Shown: positions 1-11,100 of the stretch, piece by piece | Numbering within the stretch: position 1 is the stretch's first letter | Layout: each line of letters begins with the position of its first letter | Origin: Agaricus subrufescens | Lineage: Eukaryota; Basidiomycota; Agaricomycetes; Agaricales; Agaricaceae | Direction of reading: 5' to 3' | Assembly: GCA_029945375.1 (NCBI GenBank) | Contig: CM057057.1 | Location: 2,046,001-2,110,000, forward strand | DNA: 64,000 nucleotides | Program-made: the position numbers and the translations under genes | The notes under the pieces: model-generated | Told to the model about the DNA's origin: nothing | What the model saw: the letters and a program-made list of their open reading frames with translations, nothing else | Database searches by the model: none

Positions 1-210
1 AAGAATGACTGATGTTGTGTATCGCAATAAGGAGTTTATATCTATGATGTTATATTCTGTTTCCAGAACTTTCCAATCATTCCCAACATTTCCTTTTCCA
101 TCTAGAACATTCCATTTCCATTTCCAGAATGTTCCATGGAATCCCACTGTCAAGTTTCCTTTTGATGGGATCCACTTGGGACCTCTGTCTTTTGGGTTCC
201 CTAATTGGTA

Positions 211-430
211 CAGTGACGGACAAAAGGGTTGCAATGTTTGGCACCCCTTCAAAGATACCGCTATAGCGTGGGAACTATTAACTATGGAGTCACATGAGTG
301 GTACCGTCTGATAGCACTGCTTCTGTGCTTTCCCACAATATGCATATCATTATGTAACACTCAATATTGATGGAGTTATAGGCAGTTTCTTGACAAAAGT
401 CCATTGCAACCCTTTTGTCCATCTCAGTCA
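211..430 (+). repeat. Left terminal inverted repeat of the Tc1/mariner element
   Basis: 220 bp, matching 1600-1819 in inverse orientation with about five mismatches by eye. Each TIR is itself bounded by inverted copies of GGACAAAAGGGTTGCAATG: one near the outer tip, one reversed at the inner edge (about 402-420). The whole element therefore carries four copies of this putative transposase-binding motif. Confidence 0.9.
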
Positions 431-523
431 AGGTTGAACAAAGTCACCTGACTTTGTTGATTGACAGGGAAATTCAGCACAGCCACAATCAACAAACATG
501 AAAATCAGCACAGCCACCTCTCC

Positions 524-533
524 TATATATATA
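524..533 (+). promoter_or_regulatory. TATA-like element of the transposase gene
   Basis: An alternating TA run lies just upstream of the transposase ORF, between it and the left TIR. It is only about 10 bp from the first ATG (544), so the start may be the second in-frame ATG (562), or the TATA match may be fortuitous. Confidence 0.35.
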
Positions 534-543
534 ACAGCCATCA

Positions 544-1578
544 TTGACTCACTCCTTAGCCATGAAGCCCCTCACAACCAGTCAGCTCTCTCACATCCTC
601 CATCTGCTTGACTCTGGAGCATCTGCTCATCACATCTCTGCTACAACTGGTCTACACCTCTCTACTATATCCAGAGTCAGGTCTAAGCACAGACCTGAGC
701 TTGCCAAGCCCACTGGTGGCCGTCCCAAGCTACTTTCTCCTTCAGATACCCGCTATGTCATCCGCTTAATCACCTCCCAGAAAGCTGACAATGCCTCCCA
801 AGTCAAAAGAATGCTTACCCATACACTTCCCCACTCAGTATCTTCAAAGACTATTTGCAGAAATCTTTCCCACGCTGGCATGAAGGCTGTAGTTAAGGTT
901 AAACGTCCTCTTCTTACTGCTAAGCATAAGAGGGACAGATTGGAGTGGGCTATAGAGCATAGAAACTGGACTGTGCATGACTGGAAGAGTATTGTATGGT
1001 CTGATGAGACTAAGATCAATCGTCTAGGCTCAGATGGGAGGAAGTGGGTATGGAAAAAACAGGGGGAGAGCTTGAATGATAGGCTGGTGTCTGGGACTCT
1101 GAAGTTTGGAGGAGGATCTTTGATGATGTGGGGTTGTATGTTCTGGGAAGGATGTGGCTATGCATGCCAGATTGAAGGTAAGATGGATGGTGAACTGTAT
1201 GTTGAGATTTTGGAGGAGAACCTGGAGGCTAGCCTGGAGTATTATGGGAAAGAGAGGGAGGATTTCACCTTTCAGCAGGATAATGACCCCAAACACAGGT
1301 CCAAAAAAGCTCAAAACTGGTTCAAAGACAAGGGAATTGATGTTTTACCATGGCCTGCACAGTCTCCTGATATTAACCCCATTGAACACCTGTGGAATTA
1401 TCTCAAACTCAGGCTTGAGGAGTATGAAGAAGCACCAAGGGGGATAAAGGAACTTTGGGAGAGGGTGGATATAGAGTGGAACAAGATAGAACCAGAGGTG
1501 TGTCAGAATCTGATAGAAAGTATGCCTAGGAGAGTGGAAGCAGTGATTCAGGCCAAGGGAGGGTATACAAAGTACTGA
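544..1578 (+). CDS. Tc1/mariner-type transposase, 344 aa, intact
   Basis: Intronless ORF filling the space between the TIRs. The N-terminal third (about residues 10-125) has the paired helix-turn-helix layout of Tc1 transposases with a GRPK-type linker around residue 60 and basic residues. The catalytic DDE triad is visible: D in VWSDETKIN, D in FQQDNDPKH, E in SPDINPIEHLW. Exactly 34 residues separate the second D and the E, the Tc1 DD34E spacing. Length is normal for the family. It would cut and paste the element at TA sites in the nucleus. In-frame ATGs at codons 1 and 7 are both possible starts. There are no stops or frameshifts, unlike nearly all other element ORFs in the first 12 kb. 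Confidence 0.95.
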   Translation: MTHSLAMKPLTTSQLSHILHLLDSGASAHHISATTGLHLSTISRVRSKHRPELAKPTGGRPKLLSPSDTRYVIRLITSQKADNASQVKRMLTHTLPHSVSSKTICRNLSHAGMKAVVKVKRPLLTAKHKRDRLEWAIEHRNWTVHDWKSIVWSDETKINRLGSDGRKWVWKKQGESLNDRLVSGTLKFGGGSLMMWGCMFWEGCGYACQIEGKMDGELYVEILEENLEASLEYYGKEREDFTFQQDNDPKHRSKKAQNWFKDKGIDVLPWPAQSPDINPIEHLWNYLKLRLEEYEEAPRGIKELWERVDIEWNKIEPEVCQNLIESMPRRVEAVIQAKGGYTKY

Positions 1579-1599
1579 ATAGTAGAGATTTGTACTTTG

Positions 1600-1819
1600 T
1601 GACTGAGATGGACAAAAGGGTTGCAATGGACTTTTGTCAAGAAACTGCCTATAACTCCATCAATATTGAGTATTACATAATAATATGCATATTGTGGGAA
1701 AGCACAGAAGTAGGGCTATCAGACGGTACCACTCACGTGACTCCATAGTTAATAGTTCCCACGCTATAGCGGTATCTTTGAAGGGGTGCCAAACATTGCA
1801 ACCCTTTTGTCCGTCACTG
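1600..1819 (-). repeat. Right terminal inverted repeat of the Tc1/mariner element
   Basis: 220 bp inverse copy of 211-430. The outer end gives ...CCGTCACTG followed by the TA target duplication. The inner boundary carries the reversed GGACAAAAGGGTTGCAATG motif about 20 bp after the transposase stop codon. Confidence 0.9.
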
Positions 1820-2464
1820 TAAGTCCACTTCCCAGAACCAGTAGTGGTTGGCTGGTTATGCCGTAGTTCCTTTTTGGGACTATGGTTGCACTCCTGTGGT
1901 TGCTCTACAACCAACACAACATGGGCCATAACTTTCCAATGGCCAATGCAACTGTATCTGGATCAGTACTCATTCCTATTGCAATGTGATTGCTATATCT
2001 CTATTCCAATTCCTATTTCTATTATCCAGAACTATTCCTTTTCTGTACTTTACTCCTGTACACCTTTGTATATAAGTTCTGCATTCCTGTACCTATTCTT
2101 CAGTCTGAAATTGACTTAGATTCTATTCCCTCTCAATTCCTATCTTTCTGCTAAGTGTTCTGCAACTTGCATTCTATTCTGCTATTGCTCTCTAGGCATC
2201 CGGAACCTGCTGGAGGGCACAGTGCACCTTCATGTTGCTGAGGCCAACACCTATCCCCCAATCAGAACCACCTAGTTCTGACTCTGCAGTTGTAGTCTTA
2301 ACAGTATTTCAGACTCCCACTCCAGCTGGTTCCATACTTTGCTTTTGTATGAGTCACACTTGCAGTGTTACTCATTCCTTTCTTGCCTCTTACCTTCATC
2401 ATCTTGGTGAAAAAGTAGCACATTTTAGGAATACATTGTGTTTCCCTGGCCCACCAGCCACACC

Positions 2465-3115
2465 ATGAGTGATTCCTACATTCCCAACTCCCAATTGTCC
2501 CCTCCCCCCCTCCTCCCTGACTTCTCCACCATCCTAGCCTGCAAATCCGCCCACCTTGCTGCTAAAGAAGAAAAACGCACTATGCGAGCACAAGCCGTCA
2601 ACCTCACTGACAGAGGTTTCAATCCCAAGAATGAGCTACTCAGAAGAAAGAGTAGGTCCAAGGCGAGTAGTGTCTGATCCTCCTCAGCTGTACCCATCAG
2701 AAGAACCCCCGCCCCAGACACTAACACCTGTGCACTCACAGAGGATAACCTCCTTGCACACACCTCCCAATCCCACACAGATTAGTGCCCAGAAACATGA
2801 GGCAGATCCAGACCCACCTCCATGATCAACCCCAATCCACATGTGGCCCCATCTGTTTCAGGTATTTCAGATGGAACCCGTCACCCCCTCTGAGATCACT
2901 GAAGCCCATGAAAATGGGGGCAAACATCTTGCTAACATGACAGATGAACAAATCCAAAGAGAATTCCAGCTACTCAAAGATGAAGAGGAATTCCAAAACC
3001 TTACTGATGAGCAAATTGAACACAGGCTTGCCAATGTAACCAGATCCCATGCCCCTTCTCCTTCTCCTAATTGTGCCCCTAACACCCCCATCAATGCTGA
3101 AGAGACTAGATTGGT
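2465..3115 (+). pseudogene. Degraded plus-strand ORF of the LTR element (possible gag remnant)
   Basis: Three overlapping reading frames pick up where the previous one stops: a Pro-rich start at 2465 (MSDSYIPNSQ...), a middle segment at about 2630-2825, and an acidic segment at about 2871-3119 with a repeated (N)MTDEQI/LTDEQI motif. The position right after the left LTR and same-strand orientation would suit gag. I see no zinc knuckle or other gag signature, so this is inference from position. The last frame runs into the nested LTR. Confidence 0.35.
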
Positions 3116-4461
3116 GTGAATGTGGAAAATAAAATATGAGAATATAAAATCAAATGTGAATGCAACCCTTTGAATTACACTGAGTCTCAAGTGCAGTTCA
3201 TGGGGAGGATAAATCAGAAAGAAAGTGAAAGTAAGAGTCTTGATTAAGTATTAAATGAAAATAGGGGTAGAATAGAAATGTGAAACAAGTCTCAACTGAA
3301 TAGAGACCTCTTCCAGACCTATGCTGTTTTGATTAGAACCTTCATGACAAGTGGCTAAGCTCATGACAATTGTCCTCAATAGGATGGGTTAGACACATAT
3401 CTAGGAGGGGTAGCAAGTCCACCCTAGTGATGCCTCAACAAACTCGGAGAGCCTTGACCTGCCTTTGTGCTTCAAGACAGACTGCAAGACAAGTTGAGCT
3501 AACACCAAATGCTATCGCAATCCTATTAGACCAGTGAAGATACTCTCTCGAGCAGAACACAAGACCTTCCGAGTCAAGAAGGAACTTAAGAAATGCTTAG
3601 AACACTGCAAAGTTTAACCAAACTTGATTTCACTTGCACAGCACTTGGGCAAAGATTCAATTTCAAACTCCATCCTCAACTGGCAACTATATATGATACA
3701 CAATAAAAAACTGAGACAAAATAAACAAATATGAAACAAGTAACCAAGTCTGTATCCAGCGCTGAATAGGTATAGCCTCCTTGACTCTTCTTTCTCCACC
3801 AATCAACAGTCTCAACTATTCAGTCTCCTCAACCAAACATCACACTTGTCTAATCTCCTGCTCCTCATTGGCTAACAAGTTTCCAACCCTAGACCCTAGT
3901 CTAGAAACCCTTGAGACTCATCCCCCACTGATCAATCTGTCAATAAGATGTCCTCGATTAGACTAAGTTTCTATCTCACCTTTAGTTGCTTCGAGATTAT
4001 CACTATTGCTGCCTGATCCAGAGTCTCGACCAACAATTCCAACAGTCTTGCTTCAGATTTATTCAGTCTTGGCATGTGCAATTCACTTATTTCCTAGCCC
4101 TTCCCCATTAGGCAGGTAGTAGTTATAGATTCAGTCTAGCATAGGGTCCGCTAAAGGAACTGCACTCCACTAAGTCCTCGAGCCATCCCATAGCCAGTCT
4201 CCATGATGATTCCCAATAAAGTTTCCCTAGACCCAGTCTTGAGACTTCCATTTTAAAGTCCTTGAATGCAATTATATTTCCCTTAACAGTATGGTTTTCC
4301 TGTTAGGAATTGCAGATGCAATCTCAACTGATCCCTAGTTCAACCTGTCTTCACACATGCCCTTGACCAATCTTATCTCTAATGGAGTGACCAATTGTTC
4401 ATTCTCAAGCCTAATACATATGCCTTATATTTTCACATGTAAAATAGCTGGGGCCGTAACA
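3116..4461 (-). mobile_element. Solo LTR of a second LTR family, nested in the first element
   Basis: Read on the minus strand it begins TGTTACGGCCCCAGC at 4461 and follows, over about 1.35 kb, the same order of sequence blocks as the copy at 10371-11730. Examples are TTTACATGTGAAAATA near the start and a GAGACTCAGTGTAA block near the end. No internal coding region or partner LTR accompanies it, so it is a solo LTR. The distal end is uncertain by a few bases and I find no clean target duplication. Confidence 0.7.
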
Positions 4462-4639
4462 CTGGAACACCAAGAAATGACATTTGCTACAACCTATCTA
4501 AAAGTTCAAAGTTTAAGAAACATTATACAAAGGGAGGCACTGGAACTCCTGATCCACCAGGACTTCCTCCATACCTTGACCCCAACTGCCTTGCCTGGTC
4601 TCCATAGTCCATGCACTGATCTGACCTATCTGCTCCATA

Positions 4640-5772
4640 TCAACCCCAATGACTGTCTCCCTCCAAGCACACACTTGTATTCAGGTGCATCACATCCACC
4701 ATATTCTGCATCTCTCTTGTCTGTTCCTCCACTGCTCTCCTCGCTCTCTCTTGCACTTCAGTATTCCTCTCCATTGCATCCAAGTTTTCCTGACACAACT
4801 CCAGGCTTTGCCTTTTCAAATTGTTGGCCTTCTCCAAGGCTTCCTGAGCCCTTGCATTTTCATCCACACTCCTCGCTGTTTCAATCTGCAGCCTCTTCAA
4901 TTCTGACACTACACCATCCACAGAATATTTTTGGACCTCCACATTAGGTTGCAGATTGGAAAGGGATCGAGGATGGGTGGGGGAACAGTGTGGAATCTCC
5001 TGGCGCAGAATCTCCTTATCAGGACTTGAAGCAGGGGATGATGACGATTCTGGGAGGAATAGTTTGTCCTTTTGAGTTGGCCTTGGTGCCACAGGTGGTT
5101 TCTTATTGAAGGGGGTTGTGGGAACAGAAGGGGCATTGGCAGAACTGTCATCAGAAGTTCTGCTGGTCAGTAATCAACCAGTGATGGGGTGGTATACATG
5201 CCTAGCAGGTGCTGGGGTGGAGGTGGCAATCTCTTTCTCTTTCCTTTTCTTGGCCATGGCAGGACCCCGTGATGAGTGGGCACACTTCTTCCACTGCTTA
5301 GAGCACTTGGCACAAGTGGTACTGGCAGTATTGGACCAACAAACAAGGCTTTGGTTGGCACAAGTTTTGCATTTTGTTGAATATACAGTACATGGGCCCT
5401 GGCCTGCAGGATTATCTGTAAGTTGATCTCCACAATTGGAACTAGTCTGCAGACTGGGGGGACCTTGATGCTTGCCCGCTCCAGTTCATCCGCCTTTCTG
5501 CCACTCTGCTTCATTGTCTGGGTCATCTTCACACCCACAGCCATCTCCTTTGCTTTTGCTTTTGCTTTTGGAACTGGTTCTGTCTCTGCAACCTCAGTCA
5601 CTTCATTGTCAGATTCCTGTTGCTCAATATCTACCTCCCCCTCAGCATCAACATCCATCAGGATACTCTTCTCCTTTGTGGTTTCTGCATCTTGTTTTGC
5701 AGCCCAGGCAGCAAACTTGGTAGCAGTCATCTTGTTGAAATCAGGGGCGGTAGTGGTGGTGGGTTGAGACAT
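4640..5772 (-). pseudogene. Antisense Cys-rich, coiled-coil protein gene inside the LTR element, frameshifted
   Basis: From ATG 5772 the frame starts MSQPTTTTAPDFNKMTATKF and is acidic with KAKAKAK patches. Near a run of six C at about 5457-5462 the reading frame must change. After the change a Cys-rich block appears (CGDQ...CTVYSTKCKTCANQ...CWSN...CAKCSKQW..CAHSS), with spacing suggesting metal binding, followed by a basic KKRKRK stretch. Further down, a frame from 5092 encodes a Ser/Pro linker and a strong heptad coiled coil (about 4690-4900). I do not recognise a named family. It could be a host-derived gene carried by the element or an element protein made from an antisense transcript. 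The frame break makes it a pseudogene unless spliced. Confidence 0.5.
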
Positions 5773-6020
5773 TTTGGGAGGAATGGGGGAACTCAAATTG
5801 TTCCAAGTCCCTTCTTATAAGTGTCCCAACATGTTTCATTTCCGGATCTACCGCTCATCATCACAATGCATTTTTAATTTCTGTCACCTCATTGCATGCC
5901 ACACTGCCCTTAAGGTTGGGATCTGCAGCTTCTATTTTTGCTCCTGACAAAGTTCTATTTTTATCCGGGCACATTCCCTTATTGATGCAGCCTCAAGGCT
6001 TGGCCTTAAGGGGAGGATAC

Positions 6021-6663
6021 TGTTATATTCCATTTCCAGAACTTTCCAATCATTCTGACATTTCCTTTTCCATCTAGAACATTCCATTTCCATTTCCAGA
6101 ATGTTCCATGGAATCCCACTGTCAAGTTTCCTTTTGATGGGATCTGCTCAGGACCTCTGTCTTTCAGGTTCCCTGATTGGTAAGTCCACTTCCCAGAACT
6201 GGTAGTGGTTGGCCAGTTATGCCATAGTTCCTTTTTGGGACTATGGTTGTGCTCCCACAGTCGCTCTACAACCAATGCAATGTGTACCATAACTTTCCAA
6301 TGGCCAGCACAGCTGTATCCAGATCAGTCCTCATTCCTATTGCAATGTGATTGCTATATCTCTATTCCAATTCCTATTTCTATTATCCAGAACTATTCCT
6401 TTTCTGTACTTTACTCCTGTACACCTTTGTATATAAGTTCCACATTCCTGTACCTATTCTTTAGTCTGAAATTGACTTAGATTCATTCCCTCTCAATTTC
6501 TATCTTTCTGCTAAGTGTTCTGCAACTTGCATTCTATTCTGCTATTGCTCTCTAGGCATCTGGAACCTGCTGGAGGGCACAATGCACCTTTGTGTTGCTG
6601 AGGCCAACGCCTATCCCCCAATTGGAACCACCTAGTTCCAACTCTGCAGTCGTAGTCTTAACA
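6021..6663 (+). repeat. Right LTR (643 bp), uninterrupted
   Basis: Starts TGTTATATTC immediately after the polypurine tract, ends GTCTTAACA, and is followed by the target duplication TATGA. It preserves the empty site of the Tc1 insertion that splits the left LTR. Confidence 0.9.
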
Positions 6664-6668
6664 TATGA

Positions 6669-8100
6669 ACATGAAATCTATTAATATTCATCATGAGTGT
6701 GTTCCCGATCAACACAAGAAGTCCTGTAACCACATTATTACATGTGTCAATTATATTGTCAAGCTTTCCCCAAACATGGAAAAGCTTAAATCAAGCTCCT
6801 CTTGGGGAGCAGGACACGGCTGGCTTAGTTATGAAGAAGTCTAGAAACTACTGAATGACCTTGGAGCTGATCAACTTTGGATCTGTGGTCAGATACAAGG
6901 TTTTATATTGAAAATATCCTTCAGACAGTGAGGCTCAAGCTGAAGATGCAGTCAGAGAACCTCAGTTGCATTCCTGTGATAATCTGCTTTTAGATTGATA
7001 TACATGGGATTGTTGAGATTGGTGCTGAGCAGCAACTGTCAACACTGGAAGGAGCAATCATCTGGCATATCTTGTCACAACATGTAAGACTCAATACAAT
7101 TGACCCTTTCACACACTGCCCCACTTTAGTGGGGAGTTGAAACAGCATTGATGGCAAACATGATCCAAGTGTGATAATGAGACTGCTCATACATTTGAGT
7201 TTGTCAGTAATCTCCAGGTCAGGTAAGGGCTAGTAGATAGACATACAACAAATGAACAAGGGTGGGAGGGCTCTCCAGTGATTGTCAAGCTGCACATACC
7301 AACAAGGATAATGCAGAGTGGCTGAACATGGTTGCTTCTCATAATGTCCACAATTTTCTTTTTCGGCAATCTCCTGAGTTTCAGGATGACTTTATGGCAT
7401 CACCAAGACTGATAACAGCCTCCTGGGTAACACCACCTGCATTCAACATGCCTGAAGTTGGTACAGGTACAGCCACTTGAGCTCCATGGCCTTTGTAAGC
7501 CTCAGCTTACAGCATATATACTAGTTGGTTGCAGAATATCTAAGATATTCTGTTATGTCCCTTTGGTGTAATGGTTATTTGGCTGACTAGGATAGCCAGC
7601 TTACAACCTTTGTGATTCCTCTTCATGAGCATCTGCCTTATTACAAGCTCAATCTACAGGCTAAATGTCTGTAGTGCAATGGTAGTTGTACACAGTTGTG
7701 CAATCATTGACTCTGTGCCACAAAGGTAGTAGTACTTTGTCTTCTGGACACATCACAGGCTTCCCTGTCATGCTAGCATTTTTGGTCCCTTTGTTTTTCT
7801 TCTCTGTTTCAATCAGACTAGAGACATACTGTACAAATATGACCTTATGTTCACTGTCATTTATGTAAGCATGACAGCTGTCATACAGTGCCTAGTTCAC
7901 TGACCTTGACAGCTGATTACATGATGTTCATGGGTACTTAGCTTGGGTGATGGACAGAGCATTCACTGCTGTTCACAAGTGGATCAGTGGGTTATGAGTG
8001 TCATTCAAGCTTGCAACATCTGGAGCAATGGCAGACAGACATAGACTTAGTTGAATAGAAATTCTTTTTTGCTCTCTACTGTTCAAATAATGCAAGTCAA
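6669..8100. other. Gene-poor stretch, no supported gene
   Basis: Only short ORFs occur here and none resembles a known protein. Two short segments (about 7557-7640 and 7665-7740) contain GGTGTAATGG and GTGCAATGGTAG, which look like the A box of tRNA genes, but no cloverleaf can be folded from them. Confidence 0.5.
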
Positions 8101-11100
8101 CAACAGCAAAGAAATGGACAATAGGTTCAAGATTCCCTACAAAATATGCCAAAGAATAGTGCCCAGCCCAGCTCTATCAATCCCCAATCTCCTTCAATGG
8201 ACTCTCCCTCCAATTGATAATAATATTAATTCTGTTGTTATTAGTTGGCACATGAAAAAAGAAACCTCATCATGGAACACTCCAAGATGGAGCTATTCAA
8301 TTTCGCAAAAAAGCCAGGAGACCCCAATCCCCCCATCGACCTTAACATTGAACTATATACTGGCAATCACCCCCTCATTCCCAAGACAGTCTGGAGATAC
8401 CTAGGCATCTTCTTTGACCAATTGCGCACTTTCAAGGATCATGTCAAGAGATACATGATGAGATCCTACTCTGCTGCAAAATGCCTAAAAATCCTCGGCA
8501 ACTCGGCCCGAGGACTACTCCCCCATCACAAATGCCTCCTGTATACATCATGCGTCATCCCTATTGCCACTTATGGACTTCGGTGCTGGTATCGCCCGGG
8601 CACTAGAGGATTCATTGCCAATACCAAAATGTTCAATGCCATGCACCAGTCGGCTTCCCTATGGATCACCGGCACATTCAGGACCACCCCTACAGGCAGA
8701 GCTATGGCTATGGCAGGTCTCATACCCATGCACATCATCCTCAAAAAGCTCTTCAACAAGTCCAAAACACGCGTCGCTACGCTACACCGGGGTCACCCCA
8801 TTCTTGCACCCCATTCTCGCCCTCACACACCAGCACATAGTGCAGGGTACCAAACTTCACCCAGACTGCTTGGAGAATATGTCCAAAACCAGAAGGAAAA
8901 CTGCTAAGTCCCCGCTTGACATCAGCAACCTGAACCTCATCGCTGAAACCTTTCACCCTGAAGGAAGAGATTGACGTGCACCATGACCTTGTGTCCAAAA
9001 TCATATCCTCCCCCAAATCACACTCTATATGCACCATTATGAGTGGCAAGAAACAGAAAGAAGAGTCAAGAGACCCTGACCTCCCTAAACACCACCATGC
9101 CGCCTACTCCATCACACATGAAGGTTCCCTCATATACTCCAAAACCCTCCCCGCTGGCTAACACACATCCATTGCTAAAGTCCATACATGGTCAGCCATC
9201 ATGGCCATTACCAAAATCATGGAACATATCCAGATGCACCCTCAAAACTCAATAAGGCACATACAGCTCTTATCCCCATGTGTCCCAGTCCTTCGAGGAC
9301 ACATATTCAATAGCACGTCCCACAAGGGCTGCTCCATTAACATTGCTCTTGCCAGAGCACTCAGCAACCTCATTGAGATCACCCCCCACCTTCACATCAC
9401 TATCACAGGCTTCAGAGTGGCGAGCATGCCCCAATGCAAACACAAAACGTTTGATTGCAAATGTGCTCCATGCATTGCTAAATGCACTGCCACCTCTGCC
9501 AGAAATGCTGTATATCACAACAAAACCATCTTTCCCCCCTCCCAAACCCTCCAAAAACAACACCTTGCCATTGAACATGAAGCATGTGCTCAATGGACCC
9601 AGGACTTTCATAACCCAAAATCCGGATTCTACAAGGGTAGGAAGTTCCTCCCAATGACAAATGGAGAGATGGAAGAACAGCTCACCCCCACCACTCACAG
9701 AAATGGCCCATGGATGGGCACTTACTACTTCACCACTGCCACCAAATCCACCCAGCTATACGTGAGATTCTGTCGCGCAGTGACCAACCATGCCCCTATC
9801 AGGAGTTACCAACACTGGTTCTTCTCCAACTCAGACCCTCCCCCTTCTGTCACATGCCCAGGTCACATGCACATCCAGGAGTCTAGATGACACATCCTCA
9901 ACGAATGCTCTTGGTACGCCAGGTGCATCAACCATGACTACACATGCATCGAGGACATCATACTATTCCTCGTCGACAATCCCAAAGCGTTCTCTTTCCA
10001 AGGCCCCTCATGCCCCAGGAAAGAGGAAGGTGAGTGGAAAGCCCATGTGGAATACATGCATTGCCTCAAAGCACATCGTCACAAACTCATCAGACTAGAC
10101 CCTGAACCCATCCAAACTCCTATCTTCATATGAGAACAAGTCTGCCCCATGTTTGGCCAACTCATTGTTCCCAAACTCATCATCCATTCTGATACTCTCA
10201 TCGAAATCCGCCCTGTCTTGATACACAAGATGGCAAACCCAATCTCTGAAGCTAGGGGCAGCAACCCTGACGCTTAGGCTTTACTGGACTGCAAATAGGA
10301 TGGTTGAGGAAGGTTCCTATTGATCCAGCAGACTTTGGTCTGTGCCACCCTTATCCAGGTGCTGTAACGGTGTTATGGCCCCAGCCGTTTTACATGTGAA
10401 AATACATGTAAGAAGGTGTATATGGGGTGTTTCATGATCCCGAGAGTACCCATGGGCAGGACTCTTACGTGTCACAGGTCTCAGAAAGGCTTCACCTAAC
10501 CAGGAAGGGATATTACGATCGAATCAAGGGTTCCATGGTTCTCGAGGGGAAACATGTACCCAAGAGAGAAATATAGCCATGTTCGAGGCAGAGTTAGGCT
10601 GTCTCGAGATCATAATCGTCTCCCTAGGAAAAGCTACGTGTGTGTATCGACCAGAGATACAATCGAGGACTTAGCAGTGGCAGTCTCTCGAGCGAAACTT
10701 ATGTTGGGAACATAGGCGGTTATTACTTACCAAAAGGGGAGATGCCTAAAAGTGGCCCCTTGGGAAGAAGGACTTCTCGCGGAGACACACGCCTCATATG
10801 AGAAGTATGAACGAGGGTTGACCAGCGTATTATGTGTATCTAGGGTTGCTCTAGAAGGTGAATACTAAGGGGATATTAGGTCCGAGGGTTGTTCAAATCA
10901 GTGTCTAGGGCACAGGGCTAGTAGAGTTAAAACGCCCAATTGCAGACAGGGCTTGACCAATGTGGCTCATTCGGCCGAAGCAGGTGCGAACCCACGAGTG
11001 GAGATTGGCTGGATAAGAGTTCCTCAAAGGCAGCGGCCAACGCAGTAAAAAAGGAATTTGTAATTTATTCTACATATGTGTCTCAGACAAGTTGTACGGT

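Larger units (their letters stand above)
211..1819 (+). mobile_element. Complete Tc1/mariner-family DNA transposon, 1609 bp
   Basis: The element begins CAGTGACGGACAAAAGGG and ends with its inverse, and is flanked by TA at 209-210 and 1820-1821, the target duplication of Tc1/mariner elements. The pre-insertion sequence survives in the other LTR (ATTGGTAAGTCC near 6176-6187). Both terminal inverted repeats are 220 bp and nearly identical, and the single ORF between them is uninterrupted. Everything expected of an autonomous copy is present, so this is probably the youngest insertion in the nest. Activity itself cannot be judged from sequence. Confidence 0.95.
48..2303 (+). repeat. Left LTR, interrupted by a Tc1/mariner element
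   Basis: Matches the right LTR (6021-6663) end to end except for the insertion at 211-1819. Without the insert and the duplicated TA it is 645 bp, against 643 bp for the right LTR. The uninterrupted right LTR preserves the empty site around 6180. Differences between the two LTRs are mostly C/T and G/A transitions at positions consistent with lost CpG sites. Confidence 0.9.
48..6663 (+). mobile_element. LTR retrotransposon-like element, probably non-autonomous, with nested insertions
   Basis: Two long direct repeats, both starting TGTTATATTC and ending GTCTTAACA (the TG...CA ends of LTRs), lie at 48-2303 and 6021-6663. The 5 bp TATGA occurs exactly outside each end (43-47 and 6664-6668), a target site duplication. 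A purine-rich tract (AAGGGGAGGA, 6009-6018) sits just before the right LTR, as a polypurine tract should. I see no convincing tRNA primer-binding site after 2303 and no protease, reverse transcriptase or integrase. After removing the inner solo LTR (about 3116-4461) the interior is only about 2.4 kb and holds a degraded plus-strand ORF and an antisense Cys-rich/coiled-coil gene. The element probably relied on another element's enzymes. Superfamily cannot be assigned. Confidence 0.85.

Noticed and set aside
753..1447. Overlapping ORFs on both strands inside the transposase region
   Set aside because: They are alternative-frame shadows of the 344-codon transposase, which has all catalytic motifs.
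7557..7740. Two A-box-like motifs (GGTGTAATGG, GTGCAATGGTAG) suggesting tRNA genes or a SINE
   Set aside because: No matching B box or cloverleaf and no poly(A) or target duplication; too weak to call.
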